Assembly (NCBI GenBank): GCA_002103105.1 | Contig: DAAY01000003.1 | Location: 620,001-684,000 of the forward strand | Direction of reading: 5' to 3' | DNA: 64,000 nucleotides | Source of the DNA: Candidatus Gastranaerophilales bacterium HUM_1 | GTDB lineage: Bacteria; Cyanobacteriota; Vampirovibrionia; Gastranaerophilales; Gastranaerophilaceae | Part shown: positions 34,576-43,919 of the stretch, piece after piece | Layout of the letters: each line of letters opens with the position of its first letter | Numbering within the stretch: the stretch's first letter is position 1 | Program-made: the position numbers and the translations under genes | The notes under the pieces: generated by a model | Databases searched by the model: none | What the model was told of the DNA's origin: nothing | The model's input: only the letters and a program-made list of their open reading frames with translations

Positions 34576-36174
34576 TTATTCTTCAGCGTTAAGGCTGACA
34601 TATTTAGGATTATGTACTCCATCTATTTTTTCGATTTCTGAAAGTACGTCATTTTGAACTTCTGTTCCTGTATTGATAACCATTATTGATTCTGTTTCGT
34701 GTTTGTCATTTTTTTGAACAACGTTCATTGAACCAATGTTGATATTGTTTTCACCAATCACTTGTGCAACTTTTGCAATCATAGACGGTTTATTAACGTG
34801 AGGAACTATAAGCATATGTCGTTGTGGACGAATACTTGTTTCATAATCATTTATTTTAACAATTCTTGGAATATCTTTTGCAACTAATGCTCCAGATACA
34901 GTTGTTGTTTCTTTGTTTGTAACAAGTTTTATTGTGATAAGTCCTGCAAAATTACACTTTACATTTGACCTTGTTGAAATAATGTCAATTCCTCTTTTCT
35001 TTGCTAAAATAGGAGCGTTTACATAATTCACTCCTACAAGGATTGATGATAAAGCCCCTTTCAATACTGCAACTTCAAGAGGTTGAATATCGAGATTTGC
35101 TAAATCTCCTTGTGCTGTAATTTCAATTGATTTTATTGTACCTTCAGTAATTTGCATTGCAAGTTGTCCAGAATTTTCTGCAATTTGCATATAATCTTTT
35201 ACTGGTTCAAGTTTGTCTGGACGTAGAGATGGAATGTTTACAGCTGAAGAAGCTGAACCCCCAGATAGAACTTGTTTAATTTGTTCTGCAACATCAATTG
35301 CTACATTCATTTGGGCTTCTTTTGTACTTGCTCCAAGGTGAGGAGTTAGTACGATGTTTCCCTTGCAATGAATAAGTGGACATTCTGTAATATTTGGTTC
35401 TTTTTCATAAACGTCAATTGCTGCGGATGCAACTTGTCCATTTTCTATTGCATCTTTCAAATCCGCTTCGTTAATAATTCCACCTCTTGCACAGTTAACA
35501 AGTCTAACTCCTTGTTTCATTTTTGCAATAGTGTCTTTATTTATAAGGTTTACTGTTTCTTTAGTTTTTGGAACGTGAACCGTAATATAATCGCATCGTC
35601 CCCAGAAATCATCAAGATTTTCGACATACTCTCCACCCATTTTTTCAACAATTTCTTTTGATGTGTATGGGTCAAAAACTACAATTTTCATCCCAAATGC
35701 AAGTGCAACTTCTGCAACATGAGAACCAATTTTTCCTAGACCAATAATACCAAGAGTTTTTTTGTACAATTCGCAACCTGTGAATTTACTTCTGTCCCAT
35801 TTCCCTTCTTTGGTAGATGTTGCCGCTGGAACAATATTTCTTGACATCGCTAACATTAAAGCTACGGTGTGTTCTGCGGCTGCCATTGTATTACCATCTG
35901 GAGAGTTAACTACGATGATACCTTTTTGAGTTGCTGCTTCAACATCAATGTTGTCAACTCCAACTCCTGCTCTGCCGATTATTTTTAAATTTGTTCCTGC
36001 TTCAATAATTTTTGCTGTTACTTTGGTTTGACTTCTTACCATCATTGCATCGTATTGAGGAATAATTTTTATGAGTTCCTCTTCTGTCATTGTTGGTAAA
36101 AAATCTACTTGTGCGGTTTGTTCTATAATTCTACCCGCTGTTTCATTTATTTTATCTGTTACTAAAACTTTCAT
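34576..36174 (-). CDS. serA: D-3-phosphoglycerate dehydrogenase (ACT-containing)
   Basis: 532 residues, the long form. It has an NAD-binding site GLGKIGSHVAE near residue 145, NCARGGIINE, the catalytic region TPHLGASTKEAQ, an intervening (ASB) domain and a C-terminal ACT domain (LIVPHVNKPSMIAKVAQVIG) for serine feedback. It catalyses the first step of serine synthesis. Preceded 15 nt upstream by a class V aminotransferase gene. Confidence 0.96.
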   Translation of the reverse strand: MKVLVTDKINETAGRIIEQTAQVDFLPTMTEEELIKIIPQYDAMMVRSQTKVTAKIIEAGTNLKIIGRAGVGVDNIDVEAATQKGIIVVNSPDGNTMAAAEHTVALMLAMSRNIVPAATSTKEGKWDRSKFTGCELYKKTLGIIGLGKIGSHVAEVALAFGMKIVVFDPYTSKEIVEKMGGEYVENLDDFWGRCDYITVHVPKTKETVNLINKDTIAKMKQGVRLVNCARGGIINEADLKDAIENGQVASAAIDVYEKEPNITECPLIHCKGNIVLTPHLGASTKEAQMNVAIDVAEQIKQVLSGGSASSAVNIPSLRPDKLEPVKDYMQIAENSGQLAMQITEGTIKSIEITAQGDLANLDIQPLEVAVLKGALSSILVGVNYVNAPILAKKRGIDIISTRSNVKCNFAGLITIKLVTNKETTTVSGALVAKDIPRIVKINDYETSIRPQRHMLIVPHVNKPSMIAKVAQVIGENNINIGSMNVVQKNDKHETESIMVINTGTEVQNDVLSEIEKIDGVHNPKYVSLNAEE

Positions 36175-36189
36175 TTATTCAATCTTCCT

Positions 36190-37341
36190 TTATTTCCTTA
36201 GCTCTTCAATAAGTGTTTGAACTCCTTTTCCAAGTTCAAATTTGTGTCCTAGTTTTTTCAAAACTGCTTCTAATGCTCCTACGGATGCGATTAAATCTCT
36301 TTCGCATACAAAGCCTAGAGTTCCTATTCTGAAAATTTTGTCTTTAAGTTGATTTTGACCATTTGCAACTACAATATCAAAATCTTCTTTCAAATATTTT
36401 CTGATATCAGGTACGGAAACTCCTTCTGGTGGAAGAATAGAAGTTATTGAATAACTTGCATTTTCGTCATTTTTAACCAATAAATCTAAGTTTATTGCTC
36501 TTAAGGCTTTTCTTAAAGCAAGTGCGTATTTTTTGTGACGAGCATTTACGTTTTCAATTCCTTCATCTTTAATCATTCTTAGAGCGGTGTTTAGACCTGT
36601 AATAAGGTTAACTGCTGGTGTGAAAGGAGTTGAATTTGCACGGGTAGATTTTCTGTATGCTCCCCAATCGAAATAAAAACTTGGGTACTTGCATTCTTCG
36701 TAAACTTTCCATGCCCTTTCGTTTGCCGTAAGAAAAGCTAATCCTGGTGGAACCATAAATCCTTTTTGAGAACCAGAAACGAGAACATCTATGCCCCATT
36801 CATCTGGTTTGCAAGGCATAGCACATACACTTGTAACTCCATCAACAACAGATAATGCTCCGTGTTCTCTAATAATAGAACATAACGTTTTTATGTCATT
36901 TGCAGCTCCCGTAGAGGTTTCACTGTGTGTTAGGGTGACAAGTTTAATTTCCTTGTTAACATCTTCTGCCAGTTTTGCTCTTAATTCTTCTGGGTCTATA
37001 ATTTGACCTGCTTCAACTTCGATTTTTTCTACGATTGCTCCTCTAGATTGTGCAATTTTTGCCCAGCGATTTCCAAAGTTTCCAATAACTAAGCATAAAA
37101 CTTTGTCTCCTTGGTTTATTAGATTTTCTAGTGCTGCACACATTGCACCAGTTCCGCTTGCAGTATAAATAAATACGTCATTTTGTGTTTGGAATACGTA
37201 TTTTAAATTTGCATATACTTCTTCTAAGATGGAGGAGAATTCGGAGCTCCTATGACCTATTGGATGTCTTGCAATGTCTAGCATTACAGACTCTGGTACA
37301 GGTGTAGGACCTGGAATCATTAAAAAAGTTTTGTCTTTCAT
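36190..37341 (-). CDS. Class V aminotransferase (alanine-glyoxylate/serine-pyruvate type), candidate phosphoserine aminotransferase
   Basis: 383-residue PLP enzyme. MIPGPTPVPESVM, the HRSSEFS box and the Schiff-base Lys in SGSQKGFMVPPGLAF are typical of the alanine-glyoxylate/serine-pyruvate aminotransferase family. It lies directly upstream of serA (15 nt) and in line with serB; no canonical serC is in the window. I infer that it supplies the transamination step of the phosphoserine pathway, as some homologues do, rather than glyoxylate metabolism. Strong GGAGGAAATG ribosome site. Confidence 0.88.
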   Translation of the reverse strand: MKDKTFLMIPGPTPVPESVMLDIARHPIGHRSSEFSSILEEVYANLKYVFQTQNDVFIYTASGTGAMCAALENLINQGDKVLCLVIGNFGNRWAKIAQSRGAIVEKIEVEAGQIIDPEELRAKLAEDVNKEIKLVTLTHSETSTGAANDIKTLCSIIREHGALSVVDGVTSVCAMPCKPDEWGIDVLVSGSQKGFMVPPGLAFLTANERAWKVYEECKYPSFYFDWGAYRKSTRANSTPFTPAVNLITGLNTALRMIKDEGIENVNARHKKYALALRKALRAINLDLLVKNDENASYSITSILPPEGVSVPDIRKYLKEDFDIVVANGQNQLKDKIFRIGTLGFVCERDLIASVGALEAVLKKLGHKFELGKGVQTLIEELRK

Positions 37342-37448
37342 TCATTTCCTCCTTTTATTATTTAACATGCTTTCATGCTCTCCTCTGGCATGAAATTTTT
37401 TCTTTTTTTAAGTATATGTATTTTGAATAATAAATACTTCTTTATTAA

Positions 37449-37479
37449 AAAAGACCCCCAGCCATTCTGAGGGTCTTTT
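37449..37479. terminator. Intrinsic terminator after rpmE
   Basis: AAAAGACCC...GGGTCTTTT with CCAG/CTGA at the inner part; minus-strand T-run. It lies 28 nt after the rpmE stop and separates rpmE from the serine cluster. Confidence 0.75.
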
Positions 37480-37506
37480 CTAAATCTCTTTTCTTTGTGA
37501 CAACGA

Positions 37507-37710
37507 TTAGTTTTTCTTTCCGTATCTTTTGTTGAATCTTTCAACTCTACCTTCTGAGTCAAGAATTTTTTGTTGTCCAGTATAGAATGGGTGGCAATTG
37601 TTACAAATTTCAACTGTTAAACCTTCTACTACCGAGCCTGTTTCGATTTCGTTTCCACAAACACATTTGATTGTTGTTTTCTTATAATCTGGATGGATTC
37701 CGTTTTTCAT
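37507..37710 (-). CDS. rpmE: 50S ribosomal protein L31, zinc-binding type
   Basis: 67 residues, MKNGIHPDYKKTTI start. Cys16 and Cys18 (KCVCGN) with Cys36 and Cys39 (CNNCHPFYTG) make the zinc site, so this is the zinc-containing L31 form. Own promoter region and terminator. Confidence 0.96.
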   Translation of the reverse strand: MKNGIHPDYKKTTIKCVCGNEIETGSVVEGLTVEICNNCHPFYTGQQKILDSEGRVERFNKRYGKKN

Positions 37711-37822
37711 TATTACCTCTTTCCTTCAAGATTCCAAACTTGAATATTTATTTACATATCGACTATTGAAATTCTATAACACTAAATATCTAAAATCAAG
37801 CTCTTTTTACAAATGTTTACTC

Positions 37823-38164
37823 CTACCATTTTTTGAAGATAAAAAATACCGCTAAAATGATGAAGCAAAAACCTACTAGGTAATTCCATTTAAATTGTTC
37901 TTTTAAATAAAATACAGAGAAGAAACTAAAAACAATAAGGGTAATTACTTCTTGGATTGTTTTTAATTGGGCAGCATTATAAATTCCGTAACCAATTCTA
38001 TTGGCGGGAACTTGAAAACAATATTCAAATAATGCGATACCCCAGCTTGCTAAAATTACTATCCAAAGAGCTGATGAACGAAATTTTAAATGACCATACC
38101 ATGCGAAAGTCATAAAAATATTAGAAATAAGTAGTAAAATTATAGGTGAAATTGCTCTAATCAT
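37823..38164 (-). CDS. DUF486 family small membrane protein (DMT-like)
   Basis: 113 residues with four hydrophobic helices, matching the DUF486 family: MTFAWYGHLKF, ASWGIALFEYCFQVPANRIGYG, and FSVFYLKEQFKWNYLVGFCFI. These proteins resemble half of a drug/metabolite transporter and probably dimerise. The substrate is unknown. Divergent from the tRNA operon. Confidence 0.85.
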   Translation of the reverse strand: MIRAISPIILLLISNIFMTFAWYGHLKFRSSALWIVILASWGIALFEYCFQVPANRIGYGIYNAAQLKTIQEVITLIVFSFFSVFYLKEQFKWNYLVGFCFIILAVFFIFKKW

Positions 38165-38227
38165 TAGTCTAAAATCCTTTTGTTATCTATTTTCTGTCGA
38201 TTTTTATTATAACTCAAAATAAACTGC

Positions 38228-38256
38228 TTGACAGTAAAAATTTTTTTGCATATAAT
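38228..38256 (+). promoter_or_regulatory. Consensus sigma70 promoter of the tRNA operon
   Basis: Perfect TTGACA (38228-38233), exactly 17 nt, perfect TATAAT (38251-38256); 17 nt to the first tRNA. Strong constitutive expression is expected. Confidence 0.92.
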
Positions 38257-38273
38257 AGTTCACATAAGCACTT

Positions 38274-38346
38274 GCCGGTATAGCTCAATTGGCAGAGCAA
38301 CGGTTTTGTAAACCGTAGGTTGTAGGTTCGAGTCCCATTACCGGCT
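38274..38346 (+). tRNA. tRNA-Thr (TGT)
   Basis: 73 nt. Acceptor stem GCCGGTA/TACCGGC, D arm GCTC/GAGC, anticodon stem ACGGT/ACCGT with loop TTTGTAA (anticodon TGT), T-loop TTCGAGT. CCA not encoded. Confidence 0.95.
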
Positions 38347-38458
38347 TTTTTACTGAAAAAAGAGCGTATGCAAGTCTTGGAAAAGTAAAACGGACTTTGT
38401 AAAAAGAAAGTTAAACCGAAAGGTGCTTGCCAATGACTCTCAGTAAAAAAAAACTCAA

Positions 38459-38530
<72 letters not shown>

Positions 38531-38570
38531 AATTTAAAAGCCCAAGGCAAGCAAAATGAAAATTAAATAT

Positions 38571-38653
<83 letters not shown>

Positions 38654-38660
38654 AACTTTT

Positions 38661-38688
38661 AATCCCTCTTTAGCCAGAGGGATTTTTT
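38661..38688 (+). terminator. Intrinsic terminator of the tRNA operon
   Basis: AATCCCTCT / AGAGGGATT stem with 6-nt loop followed by TTTTT, 8 nt after tRNA-Tyr. It is also properly placed to stop the convergent minus-strand gene. Confidence 0.9.
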
Positions 38689-38698
38689 AATGCTAACT

Positions 38699-39349
38699 TT
38701 ATTCTTTTGTTGCGAGGTTTATACACTTTCCTTCAGGGGTATTTTTGAAAAGGTTTTGTAATATCTTTTTTACATCTAGTTTATCAAGAGAGTTTTCTGT
38801 CGGATTTTCTATTATTTTTCTTAAATTGAATCCCATATCGGCTTCTCCAATTTTTGTCACGTTCTGAATTGGTATATCCCCTTCATTTATATATTCAATT
38901 GCGTTTTTCTTTCTTGTGTAATGTTTTTGATTTGTAGCAAAATCCCCGTAGATATTGTGTGTTTCACTATCTGTAAGTTGGTTTCTGCATTTTAATTTTC
39001 TTTGACTAAGTGTTCTTGTTGGAATTTTTAATACAACTATGTTTGAATCATCTTTGGCAGCTTGCATAATCAAACCTCTTGCAAATGTAAATAATTTACC
39101 CATCCATTCAATGCCCATTGTTGTCCAACGTTTGGAAAAGTTATTTAAATCAAACATGAAAACTCCGCTCAAGTGGCTACTTGAATTTAAGTCGTGATGA
39201 CCTTTAATATATCCATCTTTGAGCATTTGCTGGTAGTTGTTTTCTGTTGTGACGTGGTACAAATATCTAGGAAGGTTTCTTCTTCCTAGTTGAGTTCCAG
39301 TAGCTTGACAATTTGTTAAATCATTTGCAATTTTTGTTATATTTACCAT
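38699..39349 (-). CDS. Hypothetical protein, possible ART-fold (H-x-T type)
   Basis: 216 residues. The pattern LPRYLYHVTTENNYQQMLKDGYI (His32, first strand), a GVFMFDLNNF strand, NIVVLKIPTRTL, and later AIEYINEGDIPIQNVTKIG resembles the ADP-ribosyltransferase/RNA 2'-phosphotransferase superfamily, in which an early His in LYHxT binds NAD and a late Glu precedes an IP-x-x-x-I strand. This is a weak motif-level match. AGGTGA precedes the start. No signal peptide. First gene of the accessory island. Alternatives: RES-like or unrelated fold. Confidence 0.55.
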   Translation of the reverse strand: MVNITKIANDLTNCQATGTQLGRRNLPRYLYHVTTENNYQQMLKDGYIKGHHDLNSSSHLSGVFMFDLNNFSKRWTTMGIEWMGKLFTFARGLIMQAAKDDSNIVVLKIPTRTLSQRKLKCRNQLTDSETHNIYGDFATNQKHYTRKKNAIEYINEGDIPIQNVTKIGEADMGFNLRKIIENPTENSLDKLDVKKILQNLFKNTPEGKCINLATKE

Positions 39350-39410
39350 ATTTCACCTGTATATTAATAAACAATTTTAGCTGGCGAAAATTGCGTAGTG
39401 TAAATAAATG

Positions 39411-39860
39411 TTACTCTTCATAATAGGCTTGGTCTTGCTGAACTGTTTCAATTTTAGAGTTTTCTTGTTGGTAAGATTTGTGGTTTGGGTTATGGATAGT
39501 ACTTCCTAAAAAAAATGCGAAGAAATAAACACATAAAGAAAAAATAACAGGGCTAAGTGCTCCTAAATATAACAGTGAAACTTGTTTTTTATTTATTTTA
39601 AAATTTGTAGGGGTTAATAATTTTATAAATGCTCCTATTGCATAAATAATTCCAGAAACAACAAGAGAAATAAGTATTGATACAAGTCCCCAAACGAATA
39701 CTGTTACGACTCGTAATCCGTTATCTCCAAAATTCATCCCCTCGTCAAAGAGTTTCCATGCTGTATATATTGCAATAAGTGTATTTACAATCGGAATGAT
39801 AATAAAAGCGATGTTTTTAATTTTTATTTTTTCGTTGTTTTCCATTGAACTTTTTTGCAT
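39411..39860 (-). CDS. Small membrane protein, function unknown
   Basis: About 149 residues if started at 39860 (MQKSSMENNEK); an ATG at 39845 is also possible, and further upstream the frame runs through an AT palindrome. Three hydrophobic helices: NIAFIIIPIVNTLIAIYTAWKL, VVTVFVWGLVSILISLVVSGIIYAIG and LYLGALSPVIFSLCVYFFAFFLG. The C-terminal tail is polar and Gln-rich. No recognised family. Confidence 0.55.
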   Translation of the reverse strand: MQKSSMENNEKIKIKNIAFIIIPIVNTLIAIYTAWKLFDEGMNFGDNGLRVVTVFVWGLVSILISLVVSGIIYAIGAFIKLLTPTNFKINKKQVSLLYLGALSPVIFSLCVYFFAFFLGSTIHNPNHKSYQQENSKIETVQQDQAYYEE

Positions 39861-39995
39861 ACTACTAATAATATTATATTTAGTATTATTATGCAAGAAA
39901 AATAATAAATTAGATATTTTTACAAATTGCAAGTTGATAGTAGTTAAAGTCGTTCGGGGTAGAATATCTATCCCGAACGCTTAAATAAATTATAT

Positions 39996-40562
39996 TTATC
40001 CCTTTTTATATCCACATTTTGGACAAATTCCATCTTCAGTCAGTGCGATTCCGCATAATGGACAACGTTCTATTGTTTTATCAACTTTATAATCTTCTGT
40101 TGCAACATTGCCTCCACTGGTGAAGGTTAATTTGGAGATATTTAATTTGTCTTTTAATAATTCATAAACTATTTTTATCATACCTTCTGTGGTCATTGAT
40201 TCTTTCGTAACAACGACCCTGCAATTTGGATATGCTGTGGCTAATTCTGTTTTAAAAGCTTCTCCGATATTTGTATTTTGTGGAGCTCCATCTTTTATTC
40301 CCTGTTCAGTATAGACATTAAATATTGCAGGTAATAAAGGGTCATCTTTTCTTAGTATGAGTGCGTGGTCAAAGTTTTTTAGGACCTCCCAAGCTGTTTT
40401 CTTTATCTCATTACAAGGAAATACCATATTTACACCCGTGTTAATTGAATCTTCTACTTCAATTGTGAGAGTTCCAGTGTGTCCGTGTAAATACTGTGCT
40501 TCTCCTTTAAAATTTAAAAATCGATGTGCGTATTGTAAGTCAAAAGTCGTAACTGATTTCAT
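39996..40562 (-). CDS. 6-pyruvoyl-tetrahydropterin synthase/QueD-like protein with C-terminal zinc ribbon
   Basis: 188 residues. T-fold: FDLQYAHRFLNF, the zinc-ligand YLHGHTGTLTIEVE, KNFDHALIL and a VVTKESMTTEG segment. The catalytic Cys normally four residues before HGH (CxxxHGH) is Ala here, so standard PTPS/QueD catalysis is doubtful. A zinc ribbon (CPLCGIALTEDGICPKCGYKK) is added at the C-terminus, which QueD lacks. It may be a divergent pterin or deazapurine enzyme. Single gene with an AAGGAG site. Confidence 0.75.
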   Translation of the reverse strand: MKSVTTFDLQYAHRFLNFKGEAQYLHGHTGTLTIEVEDSINTGVNMVFPCNEIKKTAWEVLKNFDHALILRKDDPLLPAIFNVYTEQGIKDGAPQNTNIGEAFKTELATAYPNCRVVVTKESMTTEGMIKIVYELLKDKLNISKLTFTSGGNVATEDYKVDKTIERCPLCGIALTEDGICPKCGYKKG

Positions 40563-40726
40563 TTGTTTTCTCCTTTCTTTGTTATGTTAGATGAATTGTT
40601 GAAATTTTAAATTGCTAATGCTGGCAATATTTTCGTGAAGAGAATGTTACATTTCTGTGTAAAGTGGCAAAAGTTTGGTTTTAGTGTTTTTGTTACTTTT
40701 GTAGAATCATTGGAGAAAAGTTATTA

Positions 40727-43700
40727 ATGAAGATTACACCTATTTCAGACATTAAAAGAAGTGCTAGAGTTGAAATCCAAAAGGTAGTTGAAAAAAATAG
40801 AACCTCAGAAGTTGAAGCTTATAATCAAGATAATAATTCTGATGCAGAAAAGAGTATTCCCTCAAAAACGTGTGCATTTCCTTCTTCAGAGCTACCTTCT
40901 AATAGGTTAACCGTCAATGAAATCAAACTTCTACAAACTCCTATTGATTCAATCTGTGCACAATATTCTAATATGTTAGATCTTATTCATAACGAAAAGG
41001 GTATTCCTGATGGGTTGTATTCTAAATTAAAAGCAGAATTAGATAGTGGCAATCTTAAAATTGGTCCGGCTTACAAAGAATATTACGAGTTATTGAACCT
41101 TTGTGAAACGGAAGAGGATATTGTTGCGAATTTCCCAGAAATTACTTTCCCTCAAAACCCTGTTTCATTAATAGGTAAAAATGTTAGGACAACACCTGTT
41201 ATTAGATGTCAAAAATCTGTTTACAAGCCTGTAAATCCGGATTGGAGAAAATATCATTCTCAAGAAGAACTTGAATCTGTAAAAGATGCTTTACAGTCAT
41301 TTGATGTTCCTTCATCTATATCAGATGAATTTTTAAAGCTTGCAAATTCTCTTAATATTAAAGTTTCTTTATTAGATATTGCAAAGTCTGCAGTTATACT
41401 TGGTCAAAATAAAAATCTTCCTAATGATGGAATGGTTGAATTTATTAAAACCTTAAAATGTTATAAAGATGATAATAAAATTAATAATTTAGTAGATTTT
41501 AATTCCTTTTTAGCAAATAAAATAAATAAAACGAAAAACGAAGAACTTATAACCTCAGACCGTGAATTGCAAAAAAGATTGTTGGGTGGCGTGAATAGGG
41601 TCACAAACTATATAGCAGCGAAGCCTAAAAATTTATCTAACGATGACCTATATAATATAATTAAGAGTACCAAAAAAGAAAAATGCTTAGCAGATATTCC
41701 AAAAGAATTATTATATCTTTACACTGAAAGTAACGAAAATAAAAAGTTGATTAGTGATTTAACTTCAACTTTTAGCCCTTCGGAGATTAAGATTATCGTT
41801 AAAGCTCTTGGGGATATTGATAATCCTTCAGAAGTTTTGAGTTCGTATGGAAAAAATTCTGATGAAAAAGCATCTATGGAAAAAATATTGTCAGATTTGA
41901 AAGTCGAAAATAATTTCCAATGCGTTGAAATGTATGATGAAAAAAGTAGTAAATACGTAGATAATTTAGACCCGAAAACATATGCTCATAGACTTAAGGG
42001 TGTGAATTATGCAGATGTCTTGAAGGATGTAATTAAAAAAATATATGTGAAATTCGAACCAGTGTCTAATGTTGAAACTACTCTTCCAAACGGTGATGTT
42101 GTTTTGGCAAGGGGATTATCGCGTTACGGTCGTGGAGATTGGAGTGCTCCTGATCCAAGGATGTATAAATTATTAAGAGGTTCATATTTACAAAGAAAAG
42201 CCTTATTGAATTTGTCTAATGAATTATCAAAAATGACCCCAGATGAACTTATGGATATTGCAGTCAAATCTTCTACTTCAAGATTTTGGAGCGATTACAC
42301 TCGATATACTTCTCATAACTGGTTACCTATGAGATTAATTAGGGATAGGGAATCCAGACCGAATACAACTTTATATACATTAGATAATCTTACAACTGCT
42401 TATTTGTATAAATTGTATCAAGAATCTCAAAAAGCAGAAGGGGATGTTAGGTATCCTTCTAATCCGCTTGCTTCATTAGAAAATAGTACTCATTTAAGTA
42501 AATATTTGAAAAATGTTATCGATTCTTCTTATAGAACAATATATGAAGATAAATACAAATCGTTCTCAGAAAAGGTGTTTTATAGGGATGTAAACGCATA
42601 CGAAAATGATGAGGGATTCCAAGAATTCTGCCAAAATAATAATTTTGATAAAGAAGCAATAAAAAAATCTTTTGAAAAAATAGAAGCTCTGTATAAACAT
42701 AGGTTCTTTGGAATATATATAACTCAAGATAGAGTTGATATGTTCCGTGAAGATTTGGCAAATGCTGTTGCAAATATAAATGAAAAATTGGCTTATAAAT
42801 CTTCAAGAAAAATCACTCAACTTTCTAATCCTTCACCAAAAGAGGCTCAAGAAATTGTTGAAACGTCTCTTCCTCGGGCAGAAGTAGATCAAGACAAGTT
42901 AAGAAAGCTAAGTTTCATTACTCAAAAAATAAATAACCCCGAATTGAAATCTCGTTGTGAAATTTGTTTGTCAGATTCAAATGTGGATGGAAATTATTTT
43001 AACAACGTATATTCTGCAATAGAACAGTCTATTGATAATGACGAAACTTTGGATGAAACTAAAGCTCTTACTATATTACAGTTAGGGGATAAATATCAAG
43101 AAGTATGTAATCAAGGTATTTCTTTCTCAGAATTTGTAGCAAAAGAATTAAAGAATTATAAGAAAAAAGATGGAACATTTGATTATTGTCAATACTCTGC
43201 GGATAAAAACACTGAGTTTGAATTATATTCAAAATTGGATAAGCTAGAAGAACAAGGTAGTTTGGAATTATATAATTTTGTTCTTGATTTGGTGGATAAA
43301 AAATCTTTGGATTTGCCAGAAATTTTATCGTTAATAAATGATTTTGAAAAAATTCCAAGTCAATTGAAAAAGAATGTAAATTCTAAAATTGCTCAGATTA
43401 TTTCATCTGGTGATGGTGATGATATTGAACCGTTATTTTCGGAAATTTCTAATCTTTTAAATAAAGTAAATTCTTGGAAATTTGATAAGCCAGAGATTAT
43501 CAATTCGAAGTTTGTTGGTAAAGTAGTAATAACTCCAAACGCAAAAAAAGAACTTTGGGATAGTACAAAGGGTAATTTTTCATTGTTTGACAGATTGATA
43601 AAGAAATATTATACCGCAGCTACAAAGACCGCCGCAAAGGATGGAGAATCTGGGATTAAAGTATTAAAAGGTCGAAATATTTATGAATTGAAAATTGTAG

Positions 43701-43825
43701 GCAATGGCGGTGGAATGCGTATGTATTCAAGACCTGTAACTAATGAAGATGTTGAAAAATATAAAACACTTGAAGATGATTCTGACGTGAAATATATATT
43801 CGATTCATATGGTGATCATTTATAA
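40727..43825 (+). CDS. Large hypothetical protein of the accessory island
   Basis: 1032 residues, largely helical and hydrophilic, no signal peptide or membrane helices, no recognised family. A conserved-looking block near residues 445-560 (VVLARGLSRYGRGDWSAPDP, then SSTSRFWSDYTRYTSHNW) is rich in Trp, Arg and Tyr and may be the catalytic or binding core. The last 110 residues (VVITPNAKKELWDS, IKVLKGRNIYELKIVGNGGGMRMYSRP) look like a small beta-rich domain, slightly reminiscent of RelE/ParE folds, which is speculation. GGAGAA precedes the ATG. It is 94 nt upstream of the ART-like gene, which has its own shared motif. Confidence 0.6.
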   Translation: MKITPISDIKRSARVEIQKVVEKNRTSEVEAYNQDNNSDAEKSIPSKTCAFPSSELPSNRLTVNEIKLLQTPIDSICAQYSNMLDLIHNEKGIPDGLYSKLKAELDSGNLKIGPAYKEYYELLNLCETEEDIVANFPEITFPQNPVSLIGKNVRTTPVIRCQKSVYKPVNPDWRKYHSQEELESVKDALQSFDVPSSISDEFLKLANSLNIKVSLLDIAKSAVILGQNKNLPNDGMVEFIKTLKCYKDDNKINNLVDFNSFLANKINKTKNEELITSDRELQKRLLGGVNRVTNYIAAKPKNLSNDDLYNIIKSTKKEKCLADIPKELLYLYTESNENKKLISDLTSTFSPSEIKIIVKALGDIDNPSEVLSSYGKNSDEKASMEKILSDLKVENNFQCVEMYDEKSSKYVDNLDPKTYAHRLKGVNYADVLKDVIKKIYVKFEPVSNVETTLPNGDVVLARGLSRYGRGDWSAPDPRMYKLLRGSYLQRKALLNLSNELSKMTPDELMDIAVKSSTSRFWSDYTRYTSHNWLPMRLIRDRESRPNTTLYTLDNLTTAYLYKLYQESQKAEGDVRYPSNPLASLENSTHLSKYLKNVIDSSYRTIYEDKYKSFSEKVFYRDVNAYENDEGFQEFCQNNNFDKEAIKKSFEKIEALYKHRFFGIYITQDRVDMFREDLANAVANINEKLAYKSSRKITQLSNPSPKEAQEIVETSLPRAEVDQDKLRKLSFITQKINNPELKSRCEICLSDSNVDGNYFNNVYSAIEQSIDNDETLDETKALTILQLGDKYQEVCNQGISFSEFVAKELKNYKKKDGTFDYCQYSADKNTEFELYSKLDKLEEQGSLELYNFVLDLVDKKSLDLPEILSLINDFEKIPSQLKKNVNSKIAQIISSGDGDDIEPLFSEISNLLNKVNSWKFDKPEIINSKFVGKVVITPNAKKELWDSTKGNFSLFDRLIKKYYTAATKTAAKDGESGIKVLKGRNIYELKIVGNGGGMRMYSRPVTNEDVEKYKTLEDDSDVKYIFDSYGDHL

Positions 43826-43879
43826 TCGTTTGTAATTTAATATTCCTTAATAAAAAGCAATTTTTTTTGTTGAAAAATC

Positions 43880-43902
43880 CTTTATAAAGATATAGGGGAT
43901 AA
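43880..43902 (+). promoter_or_regulatory. Shared upstream motif, instance 4
   Basis: CTTTAT (43880-43885), 9-nt spacer, GGGGATAA (43895-43902), 17 nt to the ATG at 43920; A-rich tract in front. Closest match to instance 1. Confidence 0.6.
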
Positions 43903-43919
43903 TTTAAGAGGAAATTTTT

